Shown: positions 7,113 to 14,025 of the stretch, in pieces
How positions within the stretch are numbered: position 1 is the first letter of the stretch
Layout: every line of letters begins with the position of its first letter
Assembly (NCBI GenBank): GCA_017407365.1
Contig: JAFQWR010000215.1
Location: 1 to 17,773 of the forward strand
Reading direction: 5' to 3'
DNA from: Clostridia bacterium
GTDB lineage: Bacteria > Bacillota > Clostridia > Christensenellales > HGM11417
Length of the DNA stretch: 17,773 nucleotides
Notes under the pieces: model-generated
Told to the model about the DNA's origin: nothing
The model's database searches: none
What the model saw: the letters and a program-made list of their open reading frames with translations, nothing else
Translations under genes and position numbers: made by a program

Positions 7113-8591
7113 TTACCACATACCCACGCCGGTGGTTTTTTCAGATACATAGTTGCAGACCAGAACCATCACCATACCGATTGCCGACTGGAAGAAGGAG
7201 ATCGCCGCACCAAGACTGTATTGCAGCTCGTTCATGCCGTACCAGACCAGCCAGGTATCGATAACAAGCGCCTGCTCCTTGGTGGTTGCCGTATAGAACA
7301 GCAGCAGCTGCTCACCGCCCGCACCCTTCAGGATGTTGCCAAGCGACATAATCGTAAGGAAGATAATGGTGTTTTTGATAGAGGGAAGCGTGATGTGCCA
7401 TACACGCTGTAAGGGGCCTGCACCGTCGATTTTAGCCGCCTCAAACAGGGCGGTATCCACGCCCGAAAGCGCGGCAAGATATAAAATGGTGCCCCAGCCA
7501 AGCTCCTTCCACACCGCCGTGATGATAACGATCCACATAAAATATTTTTCGTTGGCGATGAAATCGGTGGAGGTGCCCAGCATATTGTTGACAAGACCCT
7601 CGGGCGAAAGAAGCGAGTAGGTGATTGCGTATACAACTACCCAGCTGAAGAAGTGGGGGATGTATACGATGCTCTGGAAGGTGCTTCTGAGCCACTGACG
7701 CTTGATGTCGTACAGACATACCGACAAAAACAGGGGAGGCACGATGCCCACCACAAGGCGGAGCAGACTGATGTAAAGGGTCTGCCAGATGACCTTCAGC
7801 ATTTTGGGATCGCCGAAAATGAGAGAAAACTGCTTCAAGCCAACCCAATCACTGCCAAATACGCCGTCCTTCAACACGAATTCCTTAAACGAAAGCATCG
7901 TTTGCAGAAGCATCGGATAGAAGTTGAAGATAACGATTAAAATGAGCGGCACTACCATAAAGCCGTAGATGGGCAGGAAGCGCTTTACCGTTTTTACCGT
8001 TTTCAGCGAAAGCTTCCATTCGATTGCACCTGCGGCAAGCAATGCCACGGCGTAGACCAGAAGAACCGCCTTCGTTTCAAATACGTTGTATAAGTACCTT
8101 TCGTCGCCGTAGTAATCGTACGCCTTTGCCTTGCTGAACAGCATATAAACGTAAACGGCTGCGATAAACAGCGCTACACCAAAGCACGCAATCGAGAGCG
8201 CACGCGACCAGATCACCGACTTGCCGCTTTTTTCGCCCACGGTATAGCGCAATACGCTGAGTGTAATCAGAAGAACGAGCAAAGCAATCAGCACCAATGT
8301 AACCACGGGAATCAGTGTGGGTACGGGTACAAATATGCTGTTTTGCCATAAGTCTACGGTATTGAAGCCCTCCTGCCCCAGTAAAGACAGAAGCTTCAAT
8401 CCCGAAAGATTGATGGTGTAGCCGAGATCCGGCTGAATTTTAGCAAAAACGTTTCCGAACAGCGCCGCCAAAAGACAGATAAACACCGTTGCGATAACGA
8501 TGATTGCCTTGCCCATCTGCGCCGACAGCACACGCTTCGGGCTTTCTGCCCCTGCTGCCGATTGCAGAGCAGCCGATGCTCCGTCAGTCAT
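7113..8591 (-). CDS. Carbohydrate ABC transporter permease, LplB/YteP type, with 4-helix N-terminal extension
   Basis: 492 residues, against roughly 300-320 usual for LplB/YteP permeases. The core (about 205-492) carries the expected helices and the EAA loop FEAAKIDGAGPLQRVWHITLP near residue 380. The first 200 residues are extra, with about four hydrophobic helices near 28-48, 90-113, 131-153 and 173-192 and a loop between the first two of about 40 residues. The start at 8591 is supported by an AGGAGG site (8601-8606) and overlaps the end of the AraC gene by 8 bases (ATGACTGA), which suggests coupled translation. It forms the importer with the downstream permease and lipoprotein. What the extension does is unknown; a fused accessory membrane domain for partner contact or sensing is possible. 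Confidence 0.93.
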   Translation of the reverse strand: MTDGASAALQSAAGAESPKRVLSAQMGKAIIVIATVFICLLAALFGNVFAKIQPDLGYTINLSGLKLLSLLGQEGFNTVDLWQNSIFVPVPTLIPVVTLVLIALLVLLITLSVLRYTVGEKSGKSVIWSRALSIACFGVALFIAAVYVYMLFSKAKAYDYYGDERYLYNVFETKAVLLVYAVALLAAGAIEWKLSLKTVKTVKRFLPIYGFMVVPLILIVIFNFYPMLLQTMLSFKEFVLKDGVFGSDWVGLKQFSLIFGDPKMLKVIWQTLYISLLRLVVGIVPPLFLSVCLYDIKRQWLRSTFQSIVYIPHFFSWVVVYAITYSLLSPEGLVNNMLGTSTDFIANEKYFMWIVIITAVWKELGWGTILYLAALSGVDTALFEAAKIDGAGPLQRVWHITLPSIKNTIIFLTIMSLGNILKGAGGEQLLLFYTATTKEQALVIDTWLVWYGMNELQYSLGAAISFFQSAIGMVMVLVCNYVSEKTTGVGMW

Positions 8592-9411
8592 GAGTAACGT
8601 CCTCCTTTTCTGCTTGTTCTTTGTATGCCTTGGGCGTTAAGCCCACGATGCTCTTGAAATGGCGGTAGAAGTTGCGGAAATCCGAAAAGCCGACCGCCTC
8701 GGAAATCGCATGGTTGGAAAGGTTGCTTTTCAGTAAAAGCTCGCACGCCTTTTCGATGCGCACCTTTAAGATGTAGTGATACACCGTGGTGCTGTAATTG
8801 CGCTTAAACAGCGAAACAATGGTGTTTTTAGAGCAATAAAACGCTCTTGCAAGCTTATCCAGCGAAATCTCCTCGCTGTAATTCTGCTTGATGTAATTGC
8901 AGATTTCCTCGCACAGATTGCGTGAAACCTCGGTATCCTTGATGGAACGGTCGGAATAGCGCATAACAATGTTGAGCAAAAGCGCATACATTTCGTGACG
9001 GATCATTTCGTCGTTGCTCTTTGCTCTGTTTGCGCATTCCGCCTCTAAAACGGCAATCAGACCGGTTACGGCGGCATCCTGATTGACGTGCTGCACCACC
9101 ATACTGGGGTAATCCTTCAAAAACGGAAAAACATCGGGCGCAAAAATAAAATTTTCGATCTGAAAATTCGCATTGCCGTATTTGGGCACGTAGTAGTGCT
9201 CCACGCCCGGCTGAATGATTAAAAAGTCGCCCTTTTTAACCTTTTGCTCCTCTTTTCCGAGAAAGTGCCTTGCCTCGCCCTCTAACACGTAAACCGTTTC
9301 CACAAAATCGTGCGAATGGCACAGGAGAGATTCGTACCCCTCTGCCGACACACGCTTGATCAGCTTTTCGTCCTTGAACATGGCAAGATTAAATACAACG
9401 TTTGTCTTCAC
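8584..9411 (-). CDS. AraC-family transcriptional regulator with cupin sensor domain
   Basis: 275 residues. The N-terminal half is a cupin-like sugar-sensing domain, with HSHDFVETVYVLEGEARHF and the following KKGDFLIIQPGVEHYYVP. Residues about 168-268 hold two helix-turn-helix motifs of the AraC/XylS type, ending in the signature GFSDFRNFYRHFKSIVGLTPKAY. The start is GTG at 9411, chosen because AGAGGGG (9419-9425) lies 7 bases upstream; the internal ATG at codon 11 has no ribosome site. The gene begins 19 bases after the glycosidase stop and overlaps the permease gene by 8 bases, so it is inside the operon it probably controls. Its likely target is the region around 11489-11567. Being AraC-like, it is more likely an activator responding to the imported sugar than a repressor, but this is inference. 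Confidence 0.94.
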   Translation of the reverse strand: MKTNVVFNLAMFKDEKLIKRVSAEGYESLLCHSHDFVETVYVLEGEARHFLGKEEQKVKKGDFLIIQPGVEHYYVPKYGNANFQIENFIFAPDVFPFLKDYPSMVVQHVNQDAAVTGLIAVLEAECANRAKSNDEMIRHEMYALLLNIVMRYSDRSIKDTEVSRNLCEEICNYIKQNYSEEISLDKLARAFYCSKNTIVSLFKRNYSTTVYHYILKVRIEKACELLLKSNLSNHAISEAVGFSDFRNFYRHFKSIVGLTPKAYKEQAEKEDVTHD

Positions 9412-9430
9412 GGCTTTTCCCCTCTTTCGG

Positions 9431-11467
9431 CTATTTGCTTATCAACGGAATGCAATATCTTTCACCGTCGCAGATGGGTACCTTGTACTCTCCGTTTTCG
9501 ATGGGATAGGGCAAATCGTATGTATCCGCAGGCAAATACAGCGTGCCGCTTGCGCCTTGGCTGAGCACGCAAAGCTCCGTTTTGCCGTAAGAGATTTCCA
9601 GCGTGCCGTTTTTCATGGGAACAGACGCCTTATAGTCCCCCACAACACTGCTTCTTCTCGGACGCAGGTTAAAGGAGGTATAGCCCTTGCAGGCAGGGGT
9701 AAGACCGATGAGATACCTTCCGATGAGGTACAGCGGACTTGCGCCCCATGCATGGCAGAGACTGAGGCCGTATTTTCTGCCGTACATCGCATAATGCTCT
9801 GCACCCTTCTTGGTTACATCGTAGCACTCCCAGAAGGAGGTTGCGCCAAGCGCAAGCATACCGCCCCAGTACGAAAGAATTTCGTTCATTACAAAATCCG
9901 TTTCGCCAAGCTCAGAAAGAGCAGAAAGCTCATAAAAGCGCATATACGGCGTGGTGATTTTTTCCACCGACTCGTTTTTCAGCACGTCCTGCTTGATTCT
10001 TTCCGCACGTGCGCCCTCAATCAGACCGTAGTATACCGCAAAGATATTGGGATGGCGCTTGATCTGCTCGCTCTTTTTGCCCTGATACAGCGCATACACG
10101 TAGCTGCCGCTCTGTTCATCCCAGAAAACCTCGTCGATTGCAGCCTTCATGCGCTGATATTCCGCACGGTATGCCGAAATATCCTCGCCAAGCGTTTCGC
10201 CAAGCGTAATCATCGTGGAGAGTGCTTTCAGATAAATGATCTGCTCGGAGGATACCGCACCGCGGTTATCCAGAGGCGCCCAATCGATAAACACCCAATC
10301 CTCAGGTCTGCCCTCTAAGAAGCCCTGACTGTTTTTGCGGCTTTCGGTAAACGCCATGATGGATTTTGCCACGGTGTATGCCTTTTTTAAGAATGCGTCG
10401 TCGCCGACGTAGTAGTAATAATCGGAAAGGCTGATGATCCAATACAGGGAATAATCCATGATGTGGTTCAGAAAGGTTGCCTGCGGCTCGCGGTTGGGAA
10501 GCGCACTCTTGGTGCGTTCGATCACGCCCACGTCGAAGAAGCTGTAATACATCATCAGATCGCTCTGCACCGCATCGCCCGCCCATACCCAGCGGTCGCG
10601 CTTGATGCCGTCTAACAGGAAGTCACGGGCGTTCAGCTGCAGGGTATCCAGGCTGACCTTATAGATGCGGTTCAGCGTTTCGTTTTCGCAGGTGAAGGAG
10701 GAAACCCTTTCCTGCGGGACAAACTCTCTGACGGCACGCACACGCTGCGGCGCCGTTCCCTCAAAATCCACGGTGACATAGCGGAACGCCTTGGCAATGG
10801 GGGTGCGACTGCTTTCGGAAAGAAGGATGACGTCCGTCTGCTCGCAGTTTTCGCGGTCTGTGCTTTCCTCCTCCGATTCGCCGTAATACACGTACGCCCT
10901 ACCCTCTGCAAGCCCTTCAAGCTGCAGATACGCCATCGTTTCCCTGCCGAAATCCAGATGCACGGTGTTGCCCTGCACCTGCTCGGAAACGGGCTCGATG
11001 GGCTGATAGGTGTAGCGGAAGCAGGTGGGCGGCTCGTTGGGATCGGTGAAGCCACAGCAGCCTGCCTGCACGTGAACAAAATCGTTGCAGGTAACGGAAA
11101 AATCCTTACCCGAAAAAACCGTTTTGCCCGAAACGTAAAGGGCAGGCACCGTCTGCGTGTTGTATACCGAAACGGTCATATGATAGCTGCCCGGCTCTAC
11201 GTGAAGAACGCCGTTGAAGCCACGCACGTAGGCACCCGTGGGATTTTTGACATCGTCTAAAATGATGTTGAATTTACCACTCGCCAGAACGGTGATATCC
11301 TCTGCCTCCGTAAGCGTAAAAGCATACGAAAACTTTACGTTTGTATGAAAATAATCCATGCGCCAGAAGGGCGGGATAAAAACATCTCTTTCGTAACGCT
11401 GAGTAAGAGACTGATTCAGAAGCATCAGCTCATAATCTCCGTCGTACCAGATCCATTGTGCTTTCAT
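9431..11467 (-). CDS. GH78-like six-hairpin glycosidase (alpha-L-rhamnosidase-related), cytoplasmic
   Basis: 678 residues from the ATG at 11467, which has GGAGAAAG just upstream; an in-frame ATG at 11566 would add 33 residues lacking domain character. No signal peptide. Residues about 1-210 look like beta-sandwich domains of the kind found in GH78 enzymes. The (alpha/alpha)6 catalytic domain follows, with LDGIKRDRWVWAGDAVQSD (from about 285), corresponding to the GH78 region that carries the general acid, and GATSFWECYD near 541-550, where Glu547 is the likely base. SLCHAWGASPLYLIGRYLIGL is another conserved block, and a beta-rich C-terminal domain closes the protein. Family membership is secure at the GH78/rhamnosidase-like level, but the motif differs from classical rhamnosidases, so the sugar cleaved may not be rhamnose. 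As the first gene of the importer operon it probably trims imported oligosaccharides. Confidence 0.88.
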   Translation of the reverse strand: MKAQWIWYDGDYELMLLNQSLTQRYERDVFIPPFWRMDYFHTNVKFSYAFTLTEAEDITVLASGKFNIILDDVKNPTGAYVRGFNGVLHVEPGSYHMTVSVYNTQTVPALYVSGKTVFSGKDFSVTCNDFVHVQAGCCGFTDPNEPPTCFRYTYQPIEPVSEQVQGNTVHLDFGRETMAYLQLEGLAEGRAYVYYGESEEESTDRENCEQTDVILLSESSRTPIAKAFRYVTVDFEGTAPQRVRAVREFVPQERVSSFTCENETLNRIYKVSLDTLQLNARDFLLDGIKRDRWVWAGDAVQSDLMMYYSFFDVGVIERTKSALPNREPQATFLNHIMDYSLYWIISLSDYYYYVGDDAFLKKAYTVAKSIMAFTESRKNSQGFLEGRPEDWVFIDWAPLDNRGAVSSEQIIYLKALSTMITLGETLGEDISAYRAEYQRMKAAIDEVFWDEQSGSYVYALYQGKKSEQIKRHPNIFAVYYGLIEGARAERIKQDVLKNESVEKITTPYMRFYELSALSELGETDFVMNEILSYWGGMLALGATSFWECYDVTKKGAEHYAMYGRKYGLSLCHAWGASPLYLIGRYLIGLTPACKGYTSFNLRPRRSSVVGDYKASVPMKNGTLEISYGKTELCVLSQGASGTLYLPADTYDLPYPIENGEYKVPICDGERYCIPLISK

Positions 11468-11488
11468 AATAACTTTCTCCATACTGAT

Positions 11489-11507
11489 TTGTGCCTGACT
11501 CGCACAA
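11489..11507. promoter_or_regulatory. Inverted repeat in the 5' leader of the glycosidase operon
   Basis: TTGTGC (11489-11494) and GCACAA (11502-11507) are a perfect 6-bp inverted repeat around 7 bases, ending 22 bases upstream of the glycosidase start. It could be an operator half-site pair or a leader hairpin near the ribosome site. Short repeats of this size occur by chance, so support is modest. Confidence 0.35.
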
Positions 11508-11537
11508 TTTGCCACTATTCTATCATTGTTCGCTTTA

Positions 11538-11566
11538 ATTATAAATTGTTTCCCCGCGGAAAACAA
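11538..11566 (-). promoter_or_regulatory. Putative sigma-A promoter for the glycosidase/importer operon
   Basis: On the minus strand a perfect TATAAT lies at 11543-11538. A weak TTGTTT -35 lies 17 bases further upstream (11566-11561). Start of transcription would fall near 11531, giving a leader of about 65 bases. The weak -35 fits a promoter needing an activator such as the AraC protein encoded two genes downstream. It sits in the largest intergenic gap, right after the putative terminator of the preceding unit. Confidence 0.55.
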
Positions 11567-11567
11567 T
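11545..11567. promoter_or_regulatory. Imperfect 23-bp palindrome overlapping the promoter (putative operator)
   Basis: ATTGTTT (11545-11551) and AAACAAT (11561-11567) are perfect inverted 7-mers flanking a GC-rich centre (CCCCGCGGA) that is itself partly symmetric. The element covers the -35 and the spacer of the putative promoter, which is a classic operator position. Dyad symmetry with a CG-containing centre is more typical of LacI-type repressors than of AraC proteins, so a regulator encoded outside the window may be involved. Confidence 0.5.
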
Positions 11568-11657
11568 GGTAATTCTCACAAACTTGCCCTTTTTCTACCG
11601 ATTATGCGAAAAAAAGCCTGTGAAATACCCCCTGTTTTCTGCTTGTAAATATGCAAA

Positions 11658-11685
11658 GGTGCCCCCTGCTTTTACAGAGAGCACC
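11658..11685 (-). terminator. Probable intrinsic terminator of the lepA-to-esterase unit
   Basis: On the minus strand, 12 bases after the esterase stop codon, GGTGCTCTCTG and CAGGGGGCACC form an 11-bp stem (two G-U pairs) around loop TAAAAG. The stem is followed by TTTGCATATTT. The stem and position fit a rho-independent terminator; the U-tract is interrupted, so efficiency may be partial. It separates the esterase gene from the promoter at 11538-11566. Confidence 0.6.
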
Positions 11686-11696
11686 CGTATATTCTT

Positions 11697-13307
11697 TTAC
11701 TGCTTATAAAGCGTTTTCCACGCCGCAAAATACCTTCTGCCAAGCTTCTGCAACGATTCCAGACAGAAATGAATGTTATCCTCAGCTCCATGCTTCTGAC
11801 GGTTGGAACAAAGCCCCTCGGAATCCACGAAGGCACAGCGGGGCTCAGCTTCGCAAAGCCTGCGGATTTCGTTCAGCACAAGCCGGCAAGGCGCACGGTT
11901 TTCGTCGAGCAGCATCCAGTCGCGCACGAATTCTGCGGCAATAAAGGGGAAATCCCCTCCGTATGCCTCCCGTACGCTTTTCAGCAGCTGACTGAGCTTA
12001 CCGTAGAAGTTTTCGGGCGTATTGCCCTCATAGGCATCGTGCTCACCCTGATGCCACAGCATACCCACAATGCGGTTTTCGGGATTCTGCGCTAAGATAT
12101 AATCGATCATTTCACGCATTTTCAGATACACGGGATCCTCCATGCCCCAGTGCTTGCCAAAAAGGCCGGTGCCGCCGATTGCCGCACGCACAATCAGAAC
12201 CTTCCTGCCATTTTTTAAGTAGCCGCCCTTTACGTATTCCTCTGCAAAGGTCAACGCAAAATCGCCCACGCGCTGATTGAATCTGCTGTATCTCTCTGCC
12301 GCCGCCTCCACGTGATAGGGCTGATCGAAATACTGAATAATCAAGCCGTTATCGCCCACGGTTACGCTTTTTAAGGCGTTGAAATAATAAATATCGGGGT
12401 TGGGGGCATAATGCTCCTCAGAGGGGCCTGCACCGCAGCCCTCCGCATTCGATTGCCCTGCCTCAACGATCACATCCCATGCGGTATCGGCAAAATCGGC
12501 ATTGGGCTGATATTCCTCGGTGATATATTTCCACGCGGCAAAGTAACGCTTGCCAAGCTCGATAAGCGACTGTCTGCTGAAATGAATGTCATCTCCGTTG
12601 CCCAGAATCTCGTCGTTAGAGGGGAGATTTTCGGTGGTTACGTATGCGGCGTAGGGAATGCACTCGGAGGCACGCCTGATTTCCGCCAGAATGGGCTCGC
12701 AGATGGCACGGTTTTTATCAATCCACTGCTGCACAAACTCACCTGTAATCACGGGCAGACAGAGGCTGTCATACGCAAAGCGCACGCCCGTGAACAAATC
12801 CACCAGCTGACCGAAATAGCGCTTGGGGTCGTTGTTCCAGCAGGCATCCGTTTCACCCTGATGCCAAAGGAATGCAACCAGCCTGTTTTCTTCGTTTGCC
12901 GAAAGCACGTGATTGATCATCTCGTGCATTTTCAGCAGCTGGGCATTGCCGTAATCCCAATGCTTGCTTTCAAAGCCGGTTCCGCCGATTGCCGCACGCA
13001 CAATCAGCACATGTCTGCCCTCTTTGAGGTAGCCGCCCTTTACGTATTCCTCCGCAAAGGTCAGTGAAAAATCGCCGATGGGGCCGTTTTCGTCCTTACG
13101 CACCTCAGCCACACCAAAGGAATAGGGCTTATCGTAGTAGGTGACCACCACGCCCTTGGGAGTATCCTGCCAGAGAAATTCGGGCGAAAGCGAAAGAATT
13201 TTTTCGGTGGGCTGATATTCCACCTCTACGGGACCTCTGCCTGTGCCCTCCGCATTCGATTGCCCTGCAATAACAATGACGTCGCACTTGTAATCTGAAA
13301 GTACCAT
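11697..13307 (-). CDS. Tandem-domain SASA (sialate O-acetylesterase-like) SGNH hydrolase
   Basis: 536 residues made of two homologous SASA/SGNH esterase domains (about 8-262 and 277-536). Each has a nucleophile block AGQSNAEG (Ser17 and Ser286), a GGTG block, a WHQGE block, and a terminal Asp-x-x-His pair (DDIHF with His242; DNIHF with His513). Both domains therefore look catalytically complete. The family removes acetyl groups from sugars: sialic acid in the founding member, and hemicellulose or pectin sugars in several bacterial relatives. There is no signal peptide, so it should act on imported, acetylated oligosaccharides. The ATG at 13307 has an AGAGGA site. It lies 61 bases after the SIS gene, probably in the same transcript but not tightly coupled, and is followed by a terminator-like hairpin. 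The substrate is unknown. Confidence 0.9.
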   Translation of the reverse strand: MVLSDYKCDVIVIAGQSNAEGTGRGPVEVEYQPTEKILSLSPEFLWQDTPKGVVVTYYDKPYSFGVAEVRKDENGPIGDFSLTFAEEYVKGGYLKEGRHVLIVRAAIGGTGFESKHWDYGNAQLLKMHEMINHVLSANEENRLVAFLWHQGETDACWNNDPKRYFGQLVDLFTGVRFAYDSLCLPVITGEFVQQWIDKNRAICEPILAEIRRASECIPYAAYVTTENLPSNDEILGNGDDIHFSRQSLIELGKRYFAAWKYITEEYQPNADFADTAWDVIVEAGQSNAEGCGAGPSEEHYAPNPDIYYFNALKSVTVGDNGLIIQYFDQPYHVEAAAERYSRFNQRVGDFALTFAEEYVKGGYLKNGRKVLIVRAAIGGTGLFGKHWGMEDPVYLKMREMIDYILAQNPENRIVGMLWHQGEHDAYEGNTPENFYGKLSQLLKSVREAYGGDFPFIAAEFVRDWMLLDENRAPCRLVLNEIRRLCEAEPRCAFVDSEGLCSNRQKHGAEDNIHFCLESLQKLGRRYFAAWKTLYKQ

Positions 13308-13368
13308 AATATTTCCTCTTTTTTACCTAAAAAGGTTTTTCTGTTTATTTCAAGCGGCTTTTACCTGC

Positions 13369-14025
13369 TTACCGCACCGCTCCGTCGGGAAAGAATTCCT
13401 CCTCGAGCATCGCACAAAGTGCATGATACACGGGCAGATGCAGCTCCTGCACCTTAAAGGTTTCCGTTTCGGGCACACGCACGGTTACGGAGGAAAGCTC
13501 GCTCAGCCTGCCCTCTTTTTCGCCCGTGAGCGAAAGCACGGTCAAGCCCTTCACCTTGCCCACCATAGCGGCGTACACGCAGTTGCGGGAGCTGCCCGAC
13601 GTGGAAATACAAATCAGCGCGTCGCCTGCCTTGCCAAGCTGCAACAGCTGCTGTGCAAAGGTGAGCGCAGGCTCGCTGTCGTTTGCAAACGCCGTGGAAA
13701 GCGAAAGATGCGAGGTAAGCGCAACGGCGGGAAGCCCGCCCTCTAAGCCGTTTGCCACACGCACGCCCTCCTCGCCATAGGCGGCTAAGCCCTCGGCAAT
13801 CCCCGCGGGCAGGGCACGGATTTTGCGAAAGGATTTCATCAGCTCGCCAACGATATGCTCGCTGTCTGCCGCACTTCCGCCGTTGCCGCAGATAAAAAGC
13901 GTATTTCCACCGCGATAGCAGGCGGCGCACGCCTCAAACAAATCAGCGATATCCGCCTTACAGCAGGCAAGCCGCGGATGGCGCACAAACAGCTCCTCAA
14001 ACAAAGCCTTTACCGAATCTCTCAT
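13369..14025 (-). CDS. GmhA-type SIS-domain phosphosugar isomerase
   Basis: 218 residues, one SIS domain. The phosphosugar-binding motif CGNGGSAADSEHIVGEL (46-62) and ISTSGSS are clear. Compared from memory with E. coli GmhA (sedoheptulose 7-phosphate isomerase, zinc ligands His61, Glu65, Gln172, His180), the equivalents His57, Glu61, Gln193 (in VQELH) and His201 all appear present, so a GmhA-like active site is likely. It carries about 25 extra residues after the first motif (around 66-95) relative to E. coli GmhA. The start overlaps the ROK kinase stop in an ATGA, indicating coupled translation. No other heptose-pathway gene (hddA, hddC, gmhB) is visible, so the substrate may be another phosphosugar. 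Pairing with a ROK kinase suggests the two act in sequence on one sugar. Confidence 0.9.
   Translation of the reverse strand: MRDSVKALFEELFVRHPRLACCKADIADLFEACAACYRGGNTLFICGNGGSAADSEHIVGELMKSFRKIRALPAGIAEGLAAYGEEGVRVANGLEGGLPAVALTSHLSLSTAFANDSEPALTFAQQLLQLGKAGDALICISTSGSSRNCVYAAMVGKVKGLTVLSLTGEKEGRLSELSSVTVRVPETETFKVQELHLPVYHALCAMLEEEFFPDGAVR

Noticed and set aside
9356..10318. Plus-strand 320-residue ORF
   Set aside because: It is antisense to the C-terminal half of the GH78-like gene and the start of the AraC gene, with no domain or plausible upstream signals.
11468..11566. Earlier in-frame start for the glycosidase (33 extra residues)
   Set aside because: The extra part would cover the predicted promoter and leader, has no domain character, and the ATG at 11467 has its own ribosome site.
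11570..11590. Resemblance of TTGTGAGAATTACC to a lac operator
   Set aside because: The similarity is limited to a half-site and lacks the symmetric partner.
13308..13368. Promoter or terminator in the gap between the SIS and esterase genes
   Set aside because: There is a TTGAAA on the minus strand but no convincing -10 at proper spacing, and the ACCT/AGGT dyad has only 4 bp.
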